Shown here: piece after piece, positions 26,565-38,754 of the stretch
How the letters are laid out: the number at the start of each line of letters is the position of its first letter
Numbering within the stretch: the first letter of the stretch is position 1
Made by a program: the position numbers and the translations under genes
The notes under the pieces: generated by a model
The model's input: only the letters and a program-made list of their open reading frames with translations
Database searches by the model: none
What the model was told of the DNA's origin: nothing
From: an uncultured Granulosicoccaceae bacterium
GTDB taxonomy: Bacteria; Pseudomonadota; Gammaproteobacteria; Granulosicoccales; Granulosicoccaceae
Assembly (NCBI GenBank): GCA_938035125.1
Contig: CALHNS010000031.1
Span: 1 to 50,044 of the forward strand
Length of the DNA stretch: 50,044 nucleotides
Direction of reading: 5' to 3'

Positions 26565-27734
26565 TTAAGCATTCAAGGTGCTTTCTGCCAGATTGACCCA
26601 GTAACTGCAACCATAGGGAATGATGTCATCATTGAAATCATATTCTGGGTGATGCAACCCGGCTGAATCTCCTTGGCCGATAAATATAAAAGCACCAGGG
26701 CGAGCTTCAAGCATGTAGGAAAAATCTTCTGCGCCCATCATCGGTGTGGCATCACGATTCACGTGCTCTTCGCTAACAATACCCGCTGCAACATTGGCAG
26801 CCGATTCAGATTCAGCCTCATGGTTTACCGTTACCGGATAACCCAACTCATAGCCTACCTCTATGGTGGCACCAAAGGCTGCACTGATATGTTCTGCCAG
26901 CTCTTTTATACGAATTTCAGCCAACTTTCGCATTTCAGGGCTGAAAGTTCTTACCGTGCCGCCTAACATGGCGGTTTGCGGAATCACGTTATCGGTATCA
27001 CCCAAATGAATTTGGGTTACTGAAATAACCATGCTGTCCAACGGTGCCGCATTGCGCGATACGATGGTTTGTATGGCTTGCACTAAATTCACGGTAACCA
27101 TAGCAGGGTCAATACAGCCATGAGGTTTCGCCGCATGACCGCCTTTGCCGGTAATGTTTATGGTGAACGTATCCGCTGCCGCCATCATCGGCCCAGGCCT
27201 TATGGCAAAGGTACCCACATCCAGTCCTGGCATGTTATGCATGCCATAGACTTGCTGAATACCAAAGCGATCCATCATGCCATCGTCCACCATGGCTTTA
27301 CCACCAGCACCCCCTTCTTCAGCCGGTTGAAAAATAACCGCCACTTTGCCTTTGAATTGGCGGGTCTCAGCTAGATAACGAGCGGCTCCAAGTAACATGG
27401 CTGTGTGCCCATCGTGCCCGCAGGCGTGCATTTTTCCATCGACAGTGGATTTATAGGGCAAGTTGCGAATCTCTTGAATGGGCAAGGCGTCCATGTCGGC
27501 TCGTAAACCAACCACTTTGTCATCCCCGCCTTCAAGTGATCCGTTGATAATGCCCACCACACCGGTTTTACCGATTCCGGTAACCACCTCGTCTACACCA
27601 AATTCTTTTAACCGCGCGGTAACAAAAGCGGCCGTTTCATGCACGTCATACTGCAATTCAGGGTTTTGATGCAGTGTGCGTCGCCATTCACTGATATCGT
27701 CGTGCCAGTCGGCAAAGCGGTTGATGATCGGCAT
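26565..27734 (-). CDS. M20 family amidohydrolase (hippurate hydrolase-like)
   Basis: A 389-residue zinc hydrolase. Metal-binding motifs are MHACGHDGHTAML and EEGGAGGKAMV; the dimerisation domain follows (GKGGHAAKPHGCIDP), and a late GAEDFSYML is present. This is the HipO/IAA-amino-acid hydrolase group that cleaves N-acyl amino acids. ATG 27734 has GAGGAT upstream and gives the family N-terminus (RRTLHQNPEL); an upstream in-frame start at 27797 would overlap the divergent selO. The true substrate is unknown. Confidence 0.92.
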   Translation of the reverse strand: MPIINRFADWHDDISEWRRTLHQNPELQYDVHETAAFVTARLKEFGVDEVVTGIGKTGVVGIINGSLEGGDDKVVGLRADMDALPIQEIRNLPYKSTVDGKMHACGHDGHTAMLLGAARYLAETRQFKGKVAVIFQPAEEGGAGGKAMVDDGMMDRFGIQQVYGMHNMPGLDVGTFAIRPGPMMAAADTFTINITGKGGHAAKPHGCIDPAMVTVNLVQAIQTIVSRNAAPLDSMVISVTQIHLGDTDNVIPQTAMLGGTVRTFSPEMRKLAEIRIKELAEHISAAFGATIEVGYELGYPVTVNHEAESESAANVAAGIVSEEHVNRDATPMMGAEDFSYMLEARPGAFIFIGQGDSAGLHHPEYDFNDDIIPYGCSYWVNLAESTLNA

Positions 27735-27787
27735 GGGGTATCCTCGTATTCCTTGAGGTAGAAGTTTACACAAGTAGAGAACACTGT

Positions 27788-29239
27788 ATGCCCCCATCCC
27801 TTCCAGAGCTGGCTTTTGACAACCGTTTTGCGCAGCTGCCAGAGGCTTTGTACATTCGCCACCAACCCGCCCCCGTATCAGCGCCAGAACTGATGGCTTT
27901 CAATGCCCCCCTCGGGCACCAGTTAGGCTTAGATCGAGAGTTGTTGGGCGATGATGTGCTTAAAACTTGGCTTTCAGGCAATGCCCTAGCTAAGGGAAGT
28001 GAACCATTAGCTGCCGCCTACGCAGGTCATCAATTTGGGCAATGGTCGGGCACCTTGGGTGATGGCCGTGCGGTTCTATTAGGAGAAATAAACGCAAGCG
28101 ATGGCCAGCATTGGGATATACAACTTAAAGGCTCCGGCCCCACCCCGTTTTCGCGTGGCGGCGATGGCCGAGCTTGGTTAGGCCCGGTAATTCGAGAATA
28201 TTTACTCAGTAACGCCATGGTTCACTACGGTGTGCCATCAACCTTGGGTTTAGCTATCGTTACCACAGGTGATTACGTTTTGCGTGAACAAGGGCCACTG
28301 CCAGGTGCTGTATTAACACGCGTTGCGAAAAGCCACATACGCGTTGGCACGTTTGAATATCTCGCTGCAAAACGCGATGCAGACAGCATGAAAGCGTTGA
28401 TCGATCATTTAGTGGATTATCACTACCCTGAACTTCAACAGGCTGAAAATAAAACCTTAAGTTTATTAAATGCGGTTATCGAAAAACAAGCTGCTTTAAT
28501 TGCCAAGTGGCAATCGTTAGGCTTTATACACGGCGTGATGAACACAGATAACGCATCATTGGTGGGTGATACCATCGATTACGGCCCTTGCGCGTTTATG
28601 GATGAATTTGATCGCAACAAGGTGTTTAGCTCTATCGATCAACAAGGGCGTTACGCGTACAACAATCAACCGGGCATGGGTCACTGGAACATGGCCATGC
28701 TAGCGCAAGCCGTTTTACCGTTACTATCCGATGATGAAACACAAGCGATTAGCTTTGCACAAGCTGCGATCGATAACTTTCCAAAACATTACATGAGCGC
28801 GTACATCAGTAATATGCGTGAAAAATTTGGTTTGATTGATAAGGTTCAAGACGACGACATGACACTGATGGAAGATTTTTTAGATTTGATGCACGCAGAT
28901 TCAGCTGACTTTACGTTATGTTTTCGTGCGCTAGGCAATGAGCAAAGCGATTCTTTATTTGATTTATTTAACGATAAAGAGGGCATTACATCGTGGTTTG
29001 CACGATGGGCTGAGCGATTGGAAGAATCACCCAACCTAGAAAAAATGAACCAAGTAAACCCTGCCGTTATTCCACGAAACCATTGGGTTGAAGCAACCAT
29101 ACAATCAGCTGTCAATGGCGATTGGACCCTATTCGGTGAATTTGAAGAAGCCTTACGATCACCCTATTCTGCTAACGCTAAATTCTCACAGCCGCCTGCT
29201 CCTGAGAATCGCGTTCAAGCTACTTTTTGCGGTACTTGA
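27788..29239 (+). CDS. selO: SelO/YdiU protein adenylyltransferase (AMPylase)
   Basis: A 483-residue pseudokinase-fold enzyme that transfers AMP from ATP to Ser, Thr or Tyr of proteins. Family motifs are AAAYAGHQFGQWSGTLGDGR, QLKGSGPTPFSRGGDGRA, HGVMNTDN and DYGPCAFMDE. The protein ends in FCGT, where E. coli YdiU and eukaryotic SelO have a redox-active Cys or selenocysteine. The length is typical. Only 53 bp separate it from the divergent M20 gene, so the promoters must overlap. In E. coli SelO is linked to oxidative stress and glutathionylation. Confidence 0.96.
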   Translation: MPPSLPELAFDNRFAQLPEALYIRHQPAPVSAPELMAFNAPLGHQLGLDRELLGDDVLKTWLSGNALAKGSEPLAAAYAGHQFGQWSGTLGDGRAVLLGEINASDGQHWDIQLKGSGPTPFSRGGDGRAWLGPVIREYLLSNAMVHYGVPSTLGLAIVTTGDYVLREQGPLPGAVLTRVAKSHIRVGTFEYLAAKRDADSMKALIDHLVDYHYPELQQAENKTLSLLNAVIEKQAALIAKWQSLGFIHGVMNTDNASLVGDTIDYGPCAFMDEFDRNKVFSSIDQQGRYAYNNQPGMGHWNMAMLAQAVLPLLSDDETQAISFAQAAIDNFPKHYMSAYISNMREKFGLIDKVQDDDMTLMEDFLDLMHADSADFTLCFRALGNEQSDSLFDLFNDKEGITSWFARWAERLEESPNLEKMNQVNPAVIPRNHWVEATIQSAVNGDWTLFGEFEEALRSPYSANAKFSQPPAPENRVQATFCGT

Positions 29240-29274
29240 GTGGGCCGCTTGAATCTATGCCAACACATCTTTCT

Positions 29275-29820
29275 CTATACGGCAGCCAACACCTCAGCCG
29301 TGTTTTGAACGGTACAAAATTCGTTGTGCAAACTCGTTAGATGAACCGCGTGAATATCTTCTGCCGTGTGATGTATTCCATCAGGGCCTTTACGGTCATA
29401 ACACGCGGTTGCATCGGAAACTAAAGTAACGTCAAACCCTAAATTTCCTGCCATGCGCGTTGTGGTGGAAACGCAGTGATCGGTGGTAAGCCCAACCACC
29501 ACCAATGCGTTAATCCCCTGCTCATTTAAATGGTTTTCTAGCTCGGTGCCGATGAACGCACTGTTCACCGCTTTGGTAAACACGATCTCACCGGGTTCGG
29601 GTTGTGCAAAATCTTTAAAATCATTGCCAGGTGCATCTGCACGTAATGGCGAATTTTTCTCAACTGAGCAATGTTGAACGTGAATGACAGGCAGAGCTTT
29701 TTCTCGCCAAAATGAGAGTAACTGTGCCATTTGTTTTTCTGCGTCCGGGTTGTTTCTAACCCCCCATACGGGCTCTTCAAATCCTTTTTGCACATCGATT
29801 AACAGTAAGGCTCTTTTCAT
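29275..29820 (-). CDS. Isochorismatase-family cysteine hydrolase
   Basis: A 181-residue protein with the triad of this family: Asp9 (LLIDVQKGF), Lys83 (FTKAVNSAF) and Cys116 (LTTDHCVSTT). The fold includes nicotinamidases, ureidoacrylate hydrolases and isochorismatases. The metal-binding DxHxxH of nicotinamidases is not evident, so nicotinamidase is unlikely. The substrate is unknown. It lies downstream of the methylthioinosine phosphorylase gene on the same strand, with a 68-bp AT-rich gap. Confidence 0.85.
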   Translation of the reverse strand: MKRALLLIDVQKGFEEPVWGVRNNPDAEKQMAQLLSFWREKALPVIHVQHCSVEKNSPLRADAPGNDFKDFAQPEPGEIVFTKAVNSAFIGTELENHLNEQGINALVVVGLTTDHCVSTTTRMAGNLGFDVTLVSDATACYDRKGPDGIHHTAEDIHAVHLTSLHNEFCTVQNTAEVLAAV

Positions 29821-29867
29821 ATCACTAACCTATGCAAAAAAGAATTTTTTTTGACAAAGCAAATCGC

Positions 29868-29896
29868 TATAAAAACGTTATAAAACCACTATAAAA
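29868..29896. repeat. Three TATAAAA elements at 11-bp spacing
   Basis: TATAAAA occurs at 29868-29874, 29879-29885 and 29890-29896, exactly 11 bp apart, in the gap before the isochorismatase-family gene and overlapping the stop of the phosphorylase gene. The helical phasing could bend DNA or form a multi-site binding region. An A/T-rich tract (29836-29852) follows. Confidence 0.5.
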
Positions 29897-30638
29897 TTGC
29901 TAACGCTTTATCCAGCACTTGACGCACATTTTTCATTCCAGATTCCACTGCTGCCGGTAGGGCGTTAGTATCAACAGGCCCAGCTTTTCCCGCGGCTTTG
30001 GTAACCACCACGGCGCAACAAGCGTAAGCAATTTCAAGTTCTCTGGCTAAGGCCGCCTCTGGCATGCCGGTCATGCCCACAACCGTGCAACCATCGCGTT
30101 CCATACGCAACACTTCAGCAGCCGTTTCAAGACGAGGCCCAGAACTCACACCGTAAGTGCCTTCACTTACTATGGTTTGACCGCTGGCGTCCCCTCCTTT
30201 GATTAATTTCTCACGCAGTGTTGCGTCATAGGGTTCTGAAAATTCAATGGCTTTTACGTTAACGCCATTCAAGCCGTGCGTACCATCGTAAAAGGAATTT
30301 TCTCGGCCGTGGGTGTAATCTATGATTTGATCGGGTACCACAATGGACCCTGGCGAGCAATTCTCGGCGATACCGCCAACAGCCCCAACGGCAACAATGC
30401 GCTCTATGCCTACCGAATGTAATGCCCATAGATTCGCGCAGTAATTTATTTGATGTGGGGGGATCTGGTGCTTACTGCCATGCCGAGCTAAGAAAGCCAC
30501 CGATTTTCCACTGTATTCACCAAAGATGATTGGACAAGATGGTGCGCCAAACGGTGTTTTAACCATTTCCCTACGTTCGATGGTCAGCCCTTCCATTCGC
30601 GATAAACCGGTCCCGCCAATAATTGCTAATGTGCTCAT
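29889..30638 (-). CDS. S-methyl-5'-thioinosine phosphorylase (purine nucleoside phosphorylase family)
   Basis: A 249-residue PNP/MTAP family enzyme. Landmarks: IIGGTGLSRMEGL, ARHGSKHQIPPHQINYCANL, GAVGGI, and GMTGMPEAALARELEIAYA. The position next to ispF and the overall pattern resemble Pseudomonas PA3004, a phosphorylase of 5'-methylthioinosine that works with an MTA deaminase in methionine salvage. MTA phosphorylase remains possible. ATG 30638 is chosen because it begins the conserved MSTLAIIGGTG and has GAAAG upstream; the frame extends further to 30692 inside ispF. Confidence 0.85.
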   Translation of the reverse strand: MSTLAIIGGTGLSRMEGLTIERREMVKTPFGAPSCPIIFGEYSGKSVAFLARHGSKHQIPPHQINYCANLWALHSVGIERIVAVGAVGGIAENCSPGSIVVPDQIIDYTHGRENSFYDGTHGLNGVNVKAIEFSEPYDATLREKLIKGGDASGQTIVSEGTYGVSSGPRLETAAEVLRMERDGCTVVGMTGMPEAALARELEIAYACCAVVVTKAAGKAGPVDTNALPAAVESGMKNVRQVLDKALAIL

Positions 30639-30651
30639 CTTTCGCTTTTTC

Positions 30652-31119
30652 CTATTCCAATAAAGTGGATGCCATAGAGGCAATGCCTTCACCTCGGCCG
30701 CAATAACCCAGCTGCTCAGTGGTGGTGGCTTTAACGTTTACAGCGCTTTTGTTTAGTCCCACATCGCCTGCGATGTGTTCAATCATTTGTGGCAAGTACG
30801 GCAACATTTTAGGGGCTTGCGCAATGATCGTGGCATCAATGTTTACGCACTTATAACCTTTTTCGGCAATGATACTAACTACTTGGCGCAGTAATTCTCG
30901 GCTGTCCATACCTTTATAGGCATCGTCAGTATCGGGAAAATGCTGGCCAATGTCACCCATCGCGGCCGCCCCTAACAAGGCATCGGCTATCGCGTGAAGC
31001 AGCACGTCACCGTCTGAGTGTGCACGAAACTGTTGATTAAACGGAATCCGTACACCACCAATCATCAAGTGATCACCGGGTTCAAACGCGTGCACATCAA
31101 AACCTGTTCCCACTCGCAT
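30652..31119 (-). CDS. ispF: 2-C-methyl-D-erythritol 2,4-cyclodiphosphate synthase
   Basis: A 155-residue enzyme of the non-mevalonate isoprenoid pathway that forms the cyclodiphosphate with loss of CMP. Metal ligands are D8 and H10 (GFDVHAF) and the His in [28 protein letters not shown] is the C-terminal signature. It lies 15 bp downstream of ispD, the enzyme two steps earlier, and 13 bp before the phosphorylase gene, so all are probably in one operon. Confidence 0.97.
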   Translation of the reverse strand: MRVGTGFDVHAFEPGDHLMIGGVRIPFNQQFRAHSDGDVLLHAIADALLGAAAMGDIGQHFPDTDDAYKGMDSRELLRQVVSIIAEKGYKCVNIDATIIAQAPKMLPYLPQMIEHIAGDVGLNKSAVNVKATTTEQLGYCGRGEGIASMASTLLE

Positions 31120-31134
31120 ACGCCTACCCTTTGG

Positions 31135-31827
31135 TTAACTGTTTTGCGCAAGCCACGCCGACGCCAATTGCAAATCGGCTGCGCGCGTTACTTTAAAGTT
31201 TGGGTCCATGGCAGCAACCATCAGTGGGTTCATGCCCATGTGTTCCATCGCCGATGCTTCATCGGTTAGCACAACCTGTTCTTGCTGGGCTTGGTTAATG
31301 GCTGCCAGTAGTTCTCCTGCTTTAAACATTTGCGGAGTTTGCGCTTGCCAAAGATCCGCCCGATTCACAGTTGTTGCAATGCAATCATCTTCTTGTACGC
31401 GCTTTAATGTGTCTGAAACAGGTGTTGCCAACAAACCACCCCCTGCAGAAGATTGCGTTACTCGTGAGACTAAATTCACTAAATCTCGCGTGCTGAGTAA
31501 GGGTCGTGCCGCATCGTGCACCAACGCCCAAGCATCCGGGCCAGCTTGTTCAATCATGGCGCGAACACCTGCTGCCACTGATTCTGAACGGGTATCACCG
31601 CCCAAGGTAGTGATTACTTGCGACTGTATGTCTTGGGGTAATTCGCTAAAGCCTGAATCATCTGCTGCCAGTACAACCACAACACCATCAACAACGGGGT
31701 TATTAACCAATGTGCGAATGGATCGTTGCAGCATGGATTCACCGTGCAATGCAAGGTATTGCTTAGGCACGTCGGACATCATGCGTAAACCAAAACCTGC
31801 AGCCGGAATGACACCCCAAATAGGCAT
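31135..31827 (-). CDS. ispD: 2-C-methyl-D-erythritol 4-phosphate cytidylyltransferase
   Basis: A 230-residue nucleotidyltransferase that joins CTP to methylerythritol phosphate in isoprenoid synthesis. The N-terminal VIPAAGFGLRMMSDVPKQYL carries the CTP-binding loop. VHDAARPLLS and a C-terminal EASAMEHMG follow the family pattern. The start is 3 bp after the ftsB stop. The ftsB-ispD-ispF order is conserved in gammaproteobacteria. Confidence 0.97.
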   Translation of the reverse strand: MPIWGVIPAAGFGLRMMSDVPKQYLALHGESMLQRSIRTLVNNPVVDGVVVVLAADDSGFSELPQDIQSQVITTLGGDTRSESVAAGVRAMIEQAGPDAWALVHDAARPLLSTRDLVNLVSRVTQSSAGGGLLATPVSDTLKRVQEDDCIATTVNRADLWQAQTPQMFKAGELLAAINQAQQEQVVLTDEASAMEHMGMNPLMVAAMDPNFKVTRAADLQLASAWLAQNS

Positions 31828-31830
31828 GCG

Positions 31831-32265
31831 TTAATTACCGCCTTGAACCAGCTCGCCAGGTGCCGGTAGTTGCTCGCCGTCAGGTCCTTCGGGCGCACCG
31901 GCAGCTGATCCGTCAGCATCTATTGGCCCAGTGGTGTCGGTACTATCAAGGCCTGTGGTGTTGGATGCATCAGCATCCGATGCTTCAGCACCGCGTTTTT
32001 TCACAAATTGATAGAACGTCTCGTTCTCATCAATCATGCCCAGTTCCGTTCGTGCACGCTCTTCAATGGCGTCTAAACCACTTTTTAAATCGGTGACTTC
32101 TGCCTCAAGTGCTTGGTTACGGCTGCGTAGTTTAAGTAATTCTGAATGCGTTTCACGCGATTCTTTTCTAAGCGCCATAAACTGCTGCAGGCTGCCATCA
32201 CCAAACCACAGGCGATATTGCAGCACCAGCAGCAATACGACCAAACATGCGATTAACCATTTCAC
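31831..32265 (-). CDS. ftsB: Cell division protein FtsB with an acidic C-terminal tail
   Basis: A 144-residue bitopic protein. One membrane helix (about 3-18) is followed by YRLWFGDGSL, typical of FtsB, and a coiled coil (about 30-75) ending ARTELGMIDENETFYQFV. FtsB forms the FtsQLB divisome complex. The usual length is about 90-105 residues; here about 50 extra residues follow, rich in Asp, Glu, Gly, Ala, Pro and Thr and probably disordered in the periplasm. The neighbours eno and ispD match the conserved context. Confidence 0.94.
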   Translation of the reverse strand: MKWLIACLVVLLLVLQYRLWFGDGSLQQFMALRKESRETHSELLKLRSRNQALEAEVTDLKSGLDAIEERARTELGMIDENETFYQFVKKRGAEASDADASNTTGLDSTDTTGPIDADGSAAGAPEGPDGEQLPAPGELVQGGN

Positions 32266-32312
32266 GAATCGTTTGGCTTACACAATATTGAGGTGTGCGA
32301 ACACAATCAAGC

Positions 32313-33602
<1,290 letters not shown>

Positions 33603-33673
33603 CTAAATCCTTTAAATAGTTAAATTTTATTGCGTAGAGTTGATTTAAAAATTACTTAATGAAAGGCGAGCCT

Positions 33674-34513
33674 TCAAGTTAAGTAGTCTGTTTCGGCAAA
33701 AGGCTCAGCCTTCACCGCCTCATCGATGGTTTTCAACATCGACAGTAACCCTTCTAGTTTAGGCAATGGCCACGCATTTGGCCCATCACTTAATGCTTTG
33801 TCAGGATCGGGATGCGTTTCCATAAACACACCGGATACACCGGCAGCAACCGCAGCTCTAGCTAGAACCGGCACAAATTCTCTTTGCCCACCAGACGATG
33901 CGCCTAAGCCTCCAGGTTGTTGCACTGAATGCGTGGCATCGAACACTATGGGGCATTGATTGGATCTCATGCTGGCAAGCCCGCGCATATCAGACACCAA
34001 GGTGTTGTAACCAAACGAGGCACCACGCTCGCAAATCATCACTTGATTATTGCCTGCGTTTTGCGCCTTTTGCACCACATTGGCCATATCTGCAGGCGCT
34101 AAAAATTGACCCTTCTTTAAATTCACAGGCTTACCCGCTTTGGCCACCCGCTCAATGAAATTGGTTTGACGGCATAAGAACGCAGGGGTTTGTAAGACGT
34201 CTACAACGGATGCCACTTCATCCATGGGTGTATCTTCGTGCACATCGGTAATAACAGCCACACCGACCTCATCGCGCACCTTTTGCAAAATTCGTAAACC
34301 CTCTTCCATCCCAGGCCCACGAAAGCTGCCACCCGACGACCGATTCGCTTTATCGAACGAGGATTTATAAATCAGCGGCATGCCCAAACGTTCAGCCATC
34401 GCTTTTAGTTCTGACGCTGTGCTCATGGCAAGCTGTTCAGATTCGATAGCGCAAGGCCCTGCAATTAAAAACAAGGGCTGATCAATACCTACTTCAAAAC
34501 CGCACAATTGCAT
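33674..34513 (-). CDS. kdsA: 3-deoxy-8-phosphooctulonate synthase (Kdo-8-P synthase)
   Basis: A 279-residue enzyme that condenses arabinose 5-phosphate with phosphoenolpyruvate to make Kdo-8-phosphate for lipopolysaccharide. [10 protein letters not shown] and [18 protein letters not shown] are the family signatures, and [13 protein letters not shown] and [17 protein letters not shown] hold active-site residues. It starts 7 bp after the pyrG stop. It shows that the organism makes a Kdo-based LPS core. Confidence 0.97.
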   Translation of the reverse strand: MQLCGFEVGIDQPLFLIAGPCAIESEQLAMSTASELKAMAERLGMPLIYKSSFDKANRSSGGSFRGPGMEEGLRILQKVRDEVGVAVITDVHEDTPMDEVASVVDVLQTPAFLCRQTNFIERVAKAGKPVNLKKGQFLAPADMANVVQKAQNAGNNQVMICERGASFGYNTLVSDMRGLASMRSNQCPIVFDATHSVQQPGGLGASSGGQREFVPVLARAAVAAGVSGVFMETHPDPDKALSDGPNAWPLPKLEGLLSMLKTIDEAVKAEPFAETDYLT

Positions 34514-34520
34514 GAGCTGG

Positions 34521-36203
<1,683 letters not shown>

Positions 36204-36300
36204 TCAGCTTAAGTAAAGAATGCGAGCAAGTGATCCGCACCAAGCGGGCACTGACAGCGCAAAATTGAATGACGATTAACTACCGACTAACGCCGGCTGT

Positions 36301-36320
36301 TGAGGCATGGAATCGCCTCA
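36301..36320 (-). other. Small hairpin upstream of pyrG
   Basis: TGAGGC (36301-36306) and GCCTCA (36315-36320) form a 6-bp stem with an 8-nt loop in the tilS-pyrG gap. No T-tract follows closely, so it is not a clear terminator. It could be a leader hairpin or chance. Confidence 0.25.
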
Positions 36321-36378
36321 GGACGGGATGAAATCATACCAGATCCAGTGACGCTGCCGCGCGCCTAACTGGGATGAA

Positions 36379-37698
36379 TTACACCACTTCAGAAGACTTA
36401 GTCGCGCCTTGACGAAAATCGACGGCAACGGCAATTTCCCACACCGCAGCCAGTCGGCCATCAATGTATAAAAGAGGCGTGACATCACGCTGCCAAGGCG
36501 GCACAGAAGCTTCTTGGAGTAATTTTTTAACCGCTTTATGAAACGCAGGCTCACCCAATTTGATCAATTCACTGCCGACTCGGCTGCGAACCGTCATGGC
36601 CCCGTGGCTCGGTAAACGAATACCCTGCCGAACGCAATCCTCACGTGTCAATGTTTGACCAATTTCAGGAATACTCAACGGCAGAAACGGTGCCTCCCAG
36701 TCGTGATGGAATGCCTTGGGCTCTTCCTGGGGAGGCAATAAATACAGCCTGTCTTTATGACGCCTAAATTCATAGTCGCGCACATTAACAATGCCTTGTG
36801 AATCAGCGCGAGAATTCACGAGTTGTCGATGCACTTCAGCCAAATCTTGCAGCCGTGGCATACGCAAACCCGATTGACGGACCCATAAACGCAGCACGTT
36901 ATAAGCTCGCTCTCGCGATAGGGATTTAATTTCTGACACGCTCAGCTGCGACGCCCCACGCATCTTGACCAGTTTTAAATCTTCTTGTGCCAAGCCTAAT
37001 AAGGTTTGGCTGGCGGCCGAGCAGCGATTGGCCGAACGCGACAAGGTACGGGCAGCCGCTGGCCATCGAGCTTTCAACAACGGCATGATCTCATGCCGAA
37101 GGTAGTTACGATCAAAGCTTGTATCATCGTTGCTGACATCATGAATATGATTCAATCCGTTGGTTTCGGCATACCCCTCCAATTGCTCTCGGCTGCAATT
37201 CAGTAATGGCCTAGACATAAAACCATCGGCAAAGGTTCGTTTTCTGGGAATCGAGGCCAATCCATCGGGGCCACTACCACGCAGTGCTTGCAACAGGAAG
37301 GTTTCGGCCTGATCGTCACTGTGCTGTGCTAATAACATGTGTTCGCCGGCTTGAAGGTGCTCGGCGAAAGCGGCGTAACGGGCTAACCGGGCGGAAGCCT
37401 CAGGCCCATCGCTGTGTTGTCGGCTCACGTCCACTTCAACCACGGTTAGCGGGATATCCAATTCAGAGCAGATTAATTGTGCGTGCCGCGCCCAGTCGTC
37501 GCTTTGGGTTTGGAGTTGGTGGTTTATATGAATGGCGCGAATGGCAATATCGGGCCTAAGCGTTGGAAGGCTTGAAACCAAATGCAATAATACGTGCGAA
37601 TCTAGCCCACCACTGTAAGCCACAGTAATGGCAGTCAGTTCAGGCTGGCCATCTAAGAAGTCGCTTAAGGCTTCTGCCGGGTGAACATACTGACTCAT
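36379..37698 (-). CDS. tilS: tRNA(Ile)-lysidine synthase
   Basis: A 439-residue PP-loop ATPase that modifies C34 of tRNA-Ile2 to lysidine. The P-loop is YSGGLDSH (S29-S34); LAQHSDDQAETFLLQALRGSG and RPLLNCSREQLEGYA are typical, with a TilS C-terminal domain (AVWEIAVAVDF). The frame is open up to a GTG at 37758, but ATG 37698 has AGGGAAG upstream at good spacing and gives the usual N-terminal length. It lies just downstream of accA. Confidence 0.95.
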   Translation of the reverse strand: MSQYVHPAEALSDFLDGQPELTAITVAYSGGLDSHVLLHLVSSLPTLRPDIAIRAIHINHQLQTQSDDWARHAQLICSELDIPLTVVEVDVSRQHSDGPEASARLARYAAFAEHLQAGEHMLLAQHSDDQAETFLLQALRGSGPDGLASIPRKRTFADGFMSRPLLNCSREQLEGYAETNGLNHIHDVSNDDTSFDRNYLRHEIMPLLKARWPAAARTLSRSANRCSAASQTLLGLAQEDLKLVKMRGASQLSVSEIKSLSRERAYNVLRLWVRQSGLRMPRLQDLAEVHRQLVNSRADSQGIVNVRDYEFRRHKDRLYLLPPQEEPKAFHHDWEAPFLPLSIPEIGQTLTREDCVRQGIRLPSHGAMTVRSRVGSELIKLGEPAFHKAVKKLLQEASVPPWQRDVTPLLYIDGRLAAVWEIAVAVDFRQGATKSSEVV

Positions 37699-37763
37699 TA
37701 ATTCAACTTCCCTGATTGATTGCAGCTTTTTTATTCGCGCATCATACAAAAACGACACTGACG

Positions 37764-38723
37764 CTACGCTTCTTTGAATTCACCGTATTCGCGCCACTTT
37801 GCATCACGTTGTTTTTGCAAGGTAGCAACAGGAAGTTTAGTCAATGTGGAAAGCTCTTCCACTAATGCTTTACGTAATGTATCGGCGGTATCTTCTGGGT
37901 TTCTGTGGGCGCCACCTAAGGGTTCTTGCACAATGCGATCAATTAGACCCAGCTCTAGTAGCCGACTGGAGGTAATGCCCATGGCATCGGCCGCATCCGA
38001 CGCCCGTTCGGCGCTTTTGTACAAAATAGATGCACAGCCTTCTGGGCTGATGACAGAATAAACACTGTATTCCAACATCATGACCCGATCACCTAAACCA
38101 ATCGCTAATGCCCCACCCGAACCGCCTTCACCAATGACCGTACAAATAATGGGCACTTTCAAATCGGCCATGACAAACAGATTTCGCGCAATCGCCTCAC
38201 TTTGGCCGCGCTCTTCAGCACCGATACCGGGGTAGGCTCCCGGTGTATCAATGAACGTGATGATGGGCATGGAGAAACGTTCTGCCAATTCCATCAATCG
38301 TTTGGCTTTTCGATACCCTTCGGGCCGAGGCATGCCGAAGTTGCGTTGAATCTTCTCTTTGGTGTCGCGGCCTTTTTCATGGCCAATTACCATCACAGGC
38401 TGGCCATCTAAGCGCGCGACGCCACCGATGATGGCCGAATCGTCAGCGTAAAGCCTGTCGCCGTGCAGCTCATCAAAATCGGTGAAAATTTGATCAATAT
38501 AAAACTGCGAATAGGGCCGCTGCGGGTGCCGCGCCATTTGCGCTGTTTGCCAGGGCGTTAATGATGCAAAGATGCTCTCTGTCATGCTTTTGCATTTTTC
38601 TTGTAGCTTTGCCACCTCATCGGAGATGTTGATGCCAGCATCGTCGGTGGCGAATTGAAGCTCGCGAATTTTGGCTTCAAGCTCAGCAATGGGCTGTTCG
38701 AATTCTAGATAGTTCGGATTCAT
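37764..38723 (-). CDS. accA: Acetyl-CoA carboxylase carboxyltransferase subunit alpha
   Basis: A 319-residue subunit that, with AccD, transfers CO2 from biotin to acetyl-CoA to give malonyl-CoA. Family motifs: [17 protein letters not shown] at the N-terminus, [18 protein letters not shown], and [12 protein letters not shown]. The length equals that of E. coli AccA. The dnaE-accA-tilS order is conserved in gammaproteobacteria. Confidence 0.98.
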   Translation of the reverse strand: MNPNYLEFEQPIAELEAKIRELQFATDDAGINISDEVAKLQEKCKSMTESIFASLTPWQTAQMARHPQRPYSQFYIDQIFTDFDELHGDRLYADDSAIIGGVARLDGQPVMVIGHEKGRDTKEKIQRNFGMPRPEGYRKAKRLMELAERFSMPIITFIDTPGAYPGIGAEERGQSEAIARNLFVMADLKVPIICTVIGEGGSGGALAIGLGDRVMMLEYSVYSVISPEGCASILYKSAERASDAADAMGITSSRLLELGLIDRIVQEPLGGAHRNPEDTADTLRKALVEELSTLTKLPVATLQKQRDAKWREYGEFKEA

Positions 38724-38754
38724 GGCGTCAGTTTACCGTTGTTCACAGCGATCG

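Noticed and set aside
29851-29885. TTGACA at 29851 with TATAAAA as a plus-strand promoter
   Set aside because: The spacings (11 or 22 bp) are wrong and no plus-strand gene lies downstream.
31208-31834. Long plus-strand reading frame opposite ispD
   Set aside because: It is fully antisense to a well-supported ispD and its translation is Ser/Thr/Ala/Cys-rich without family motifs.
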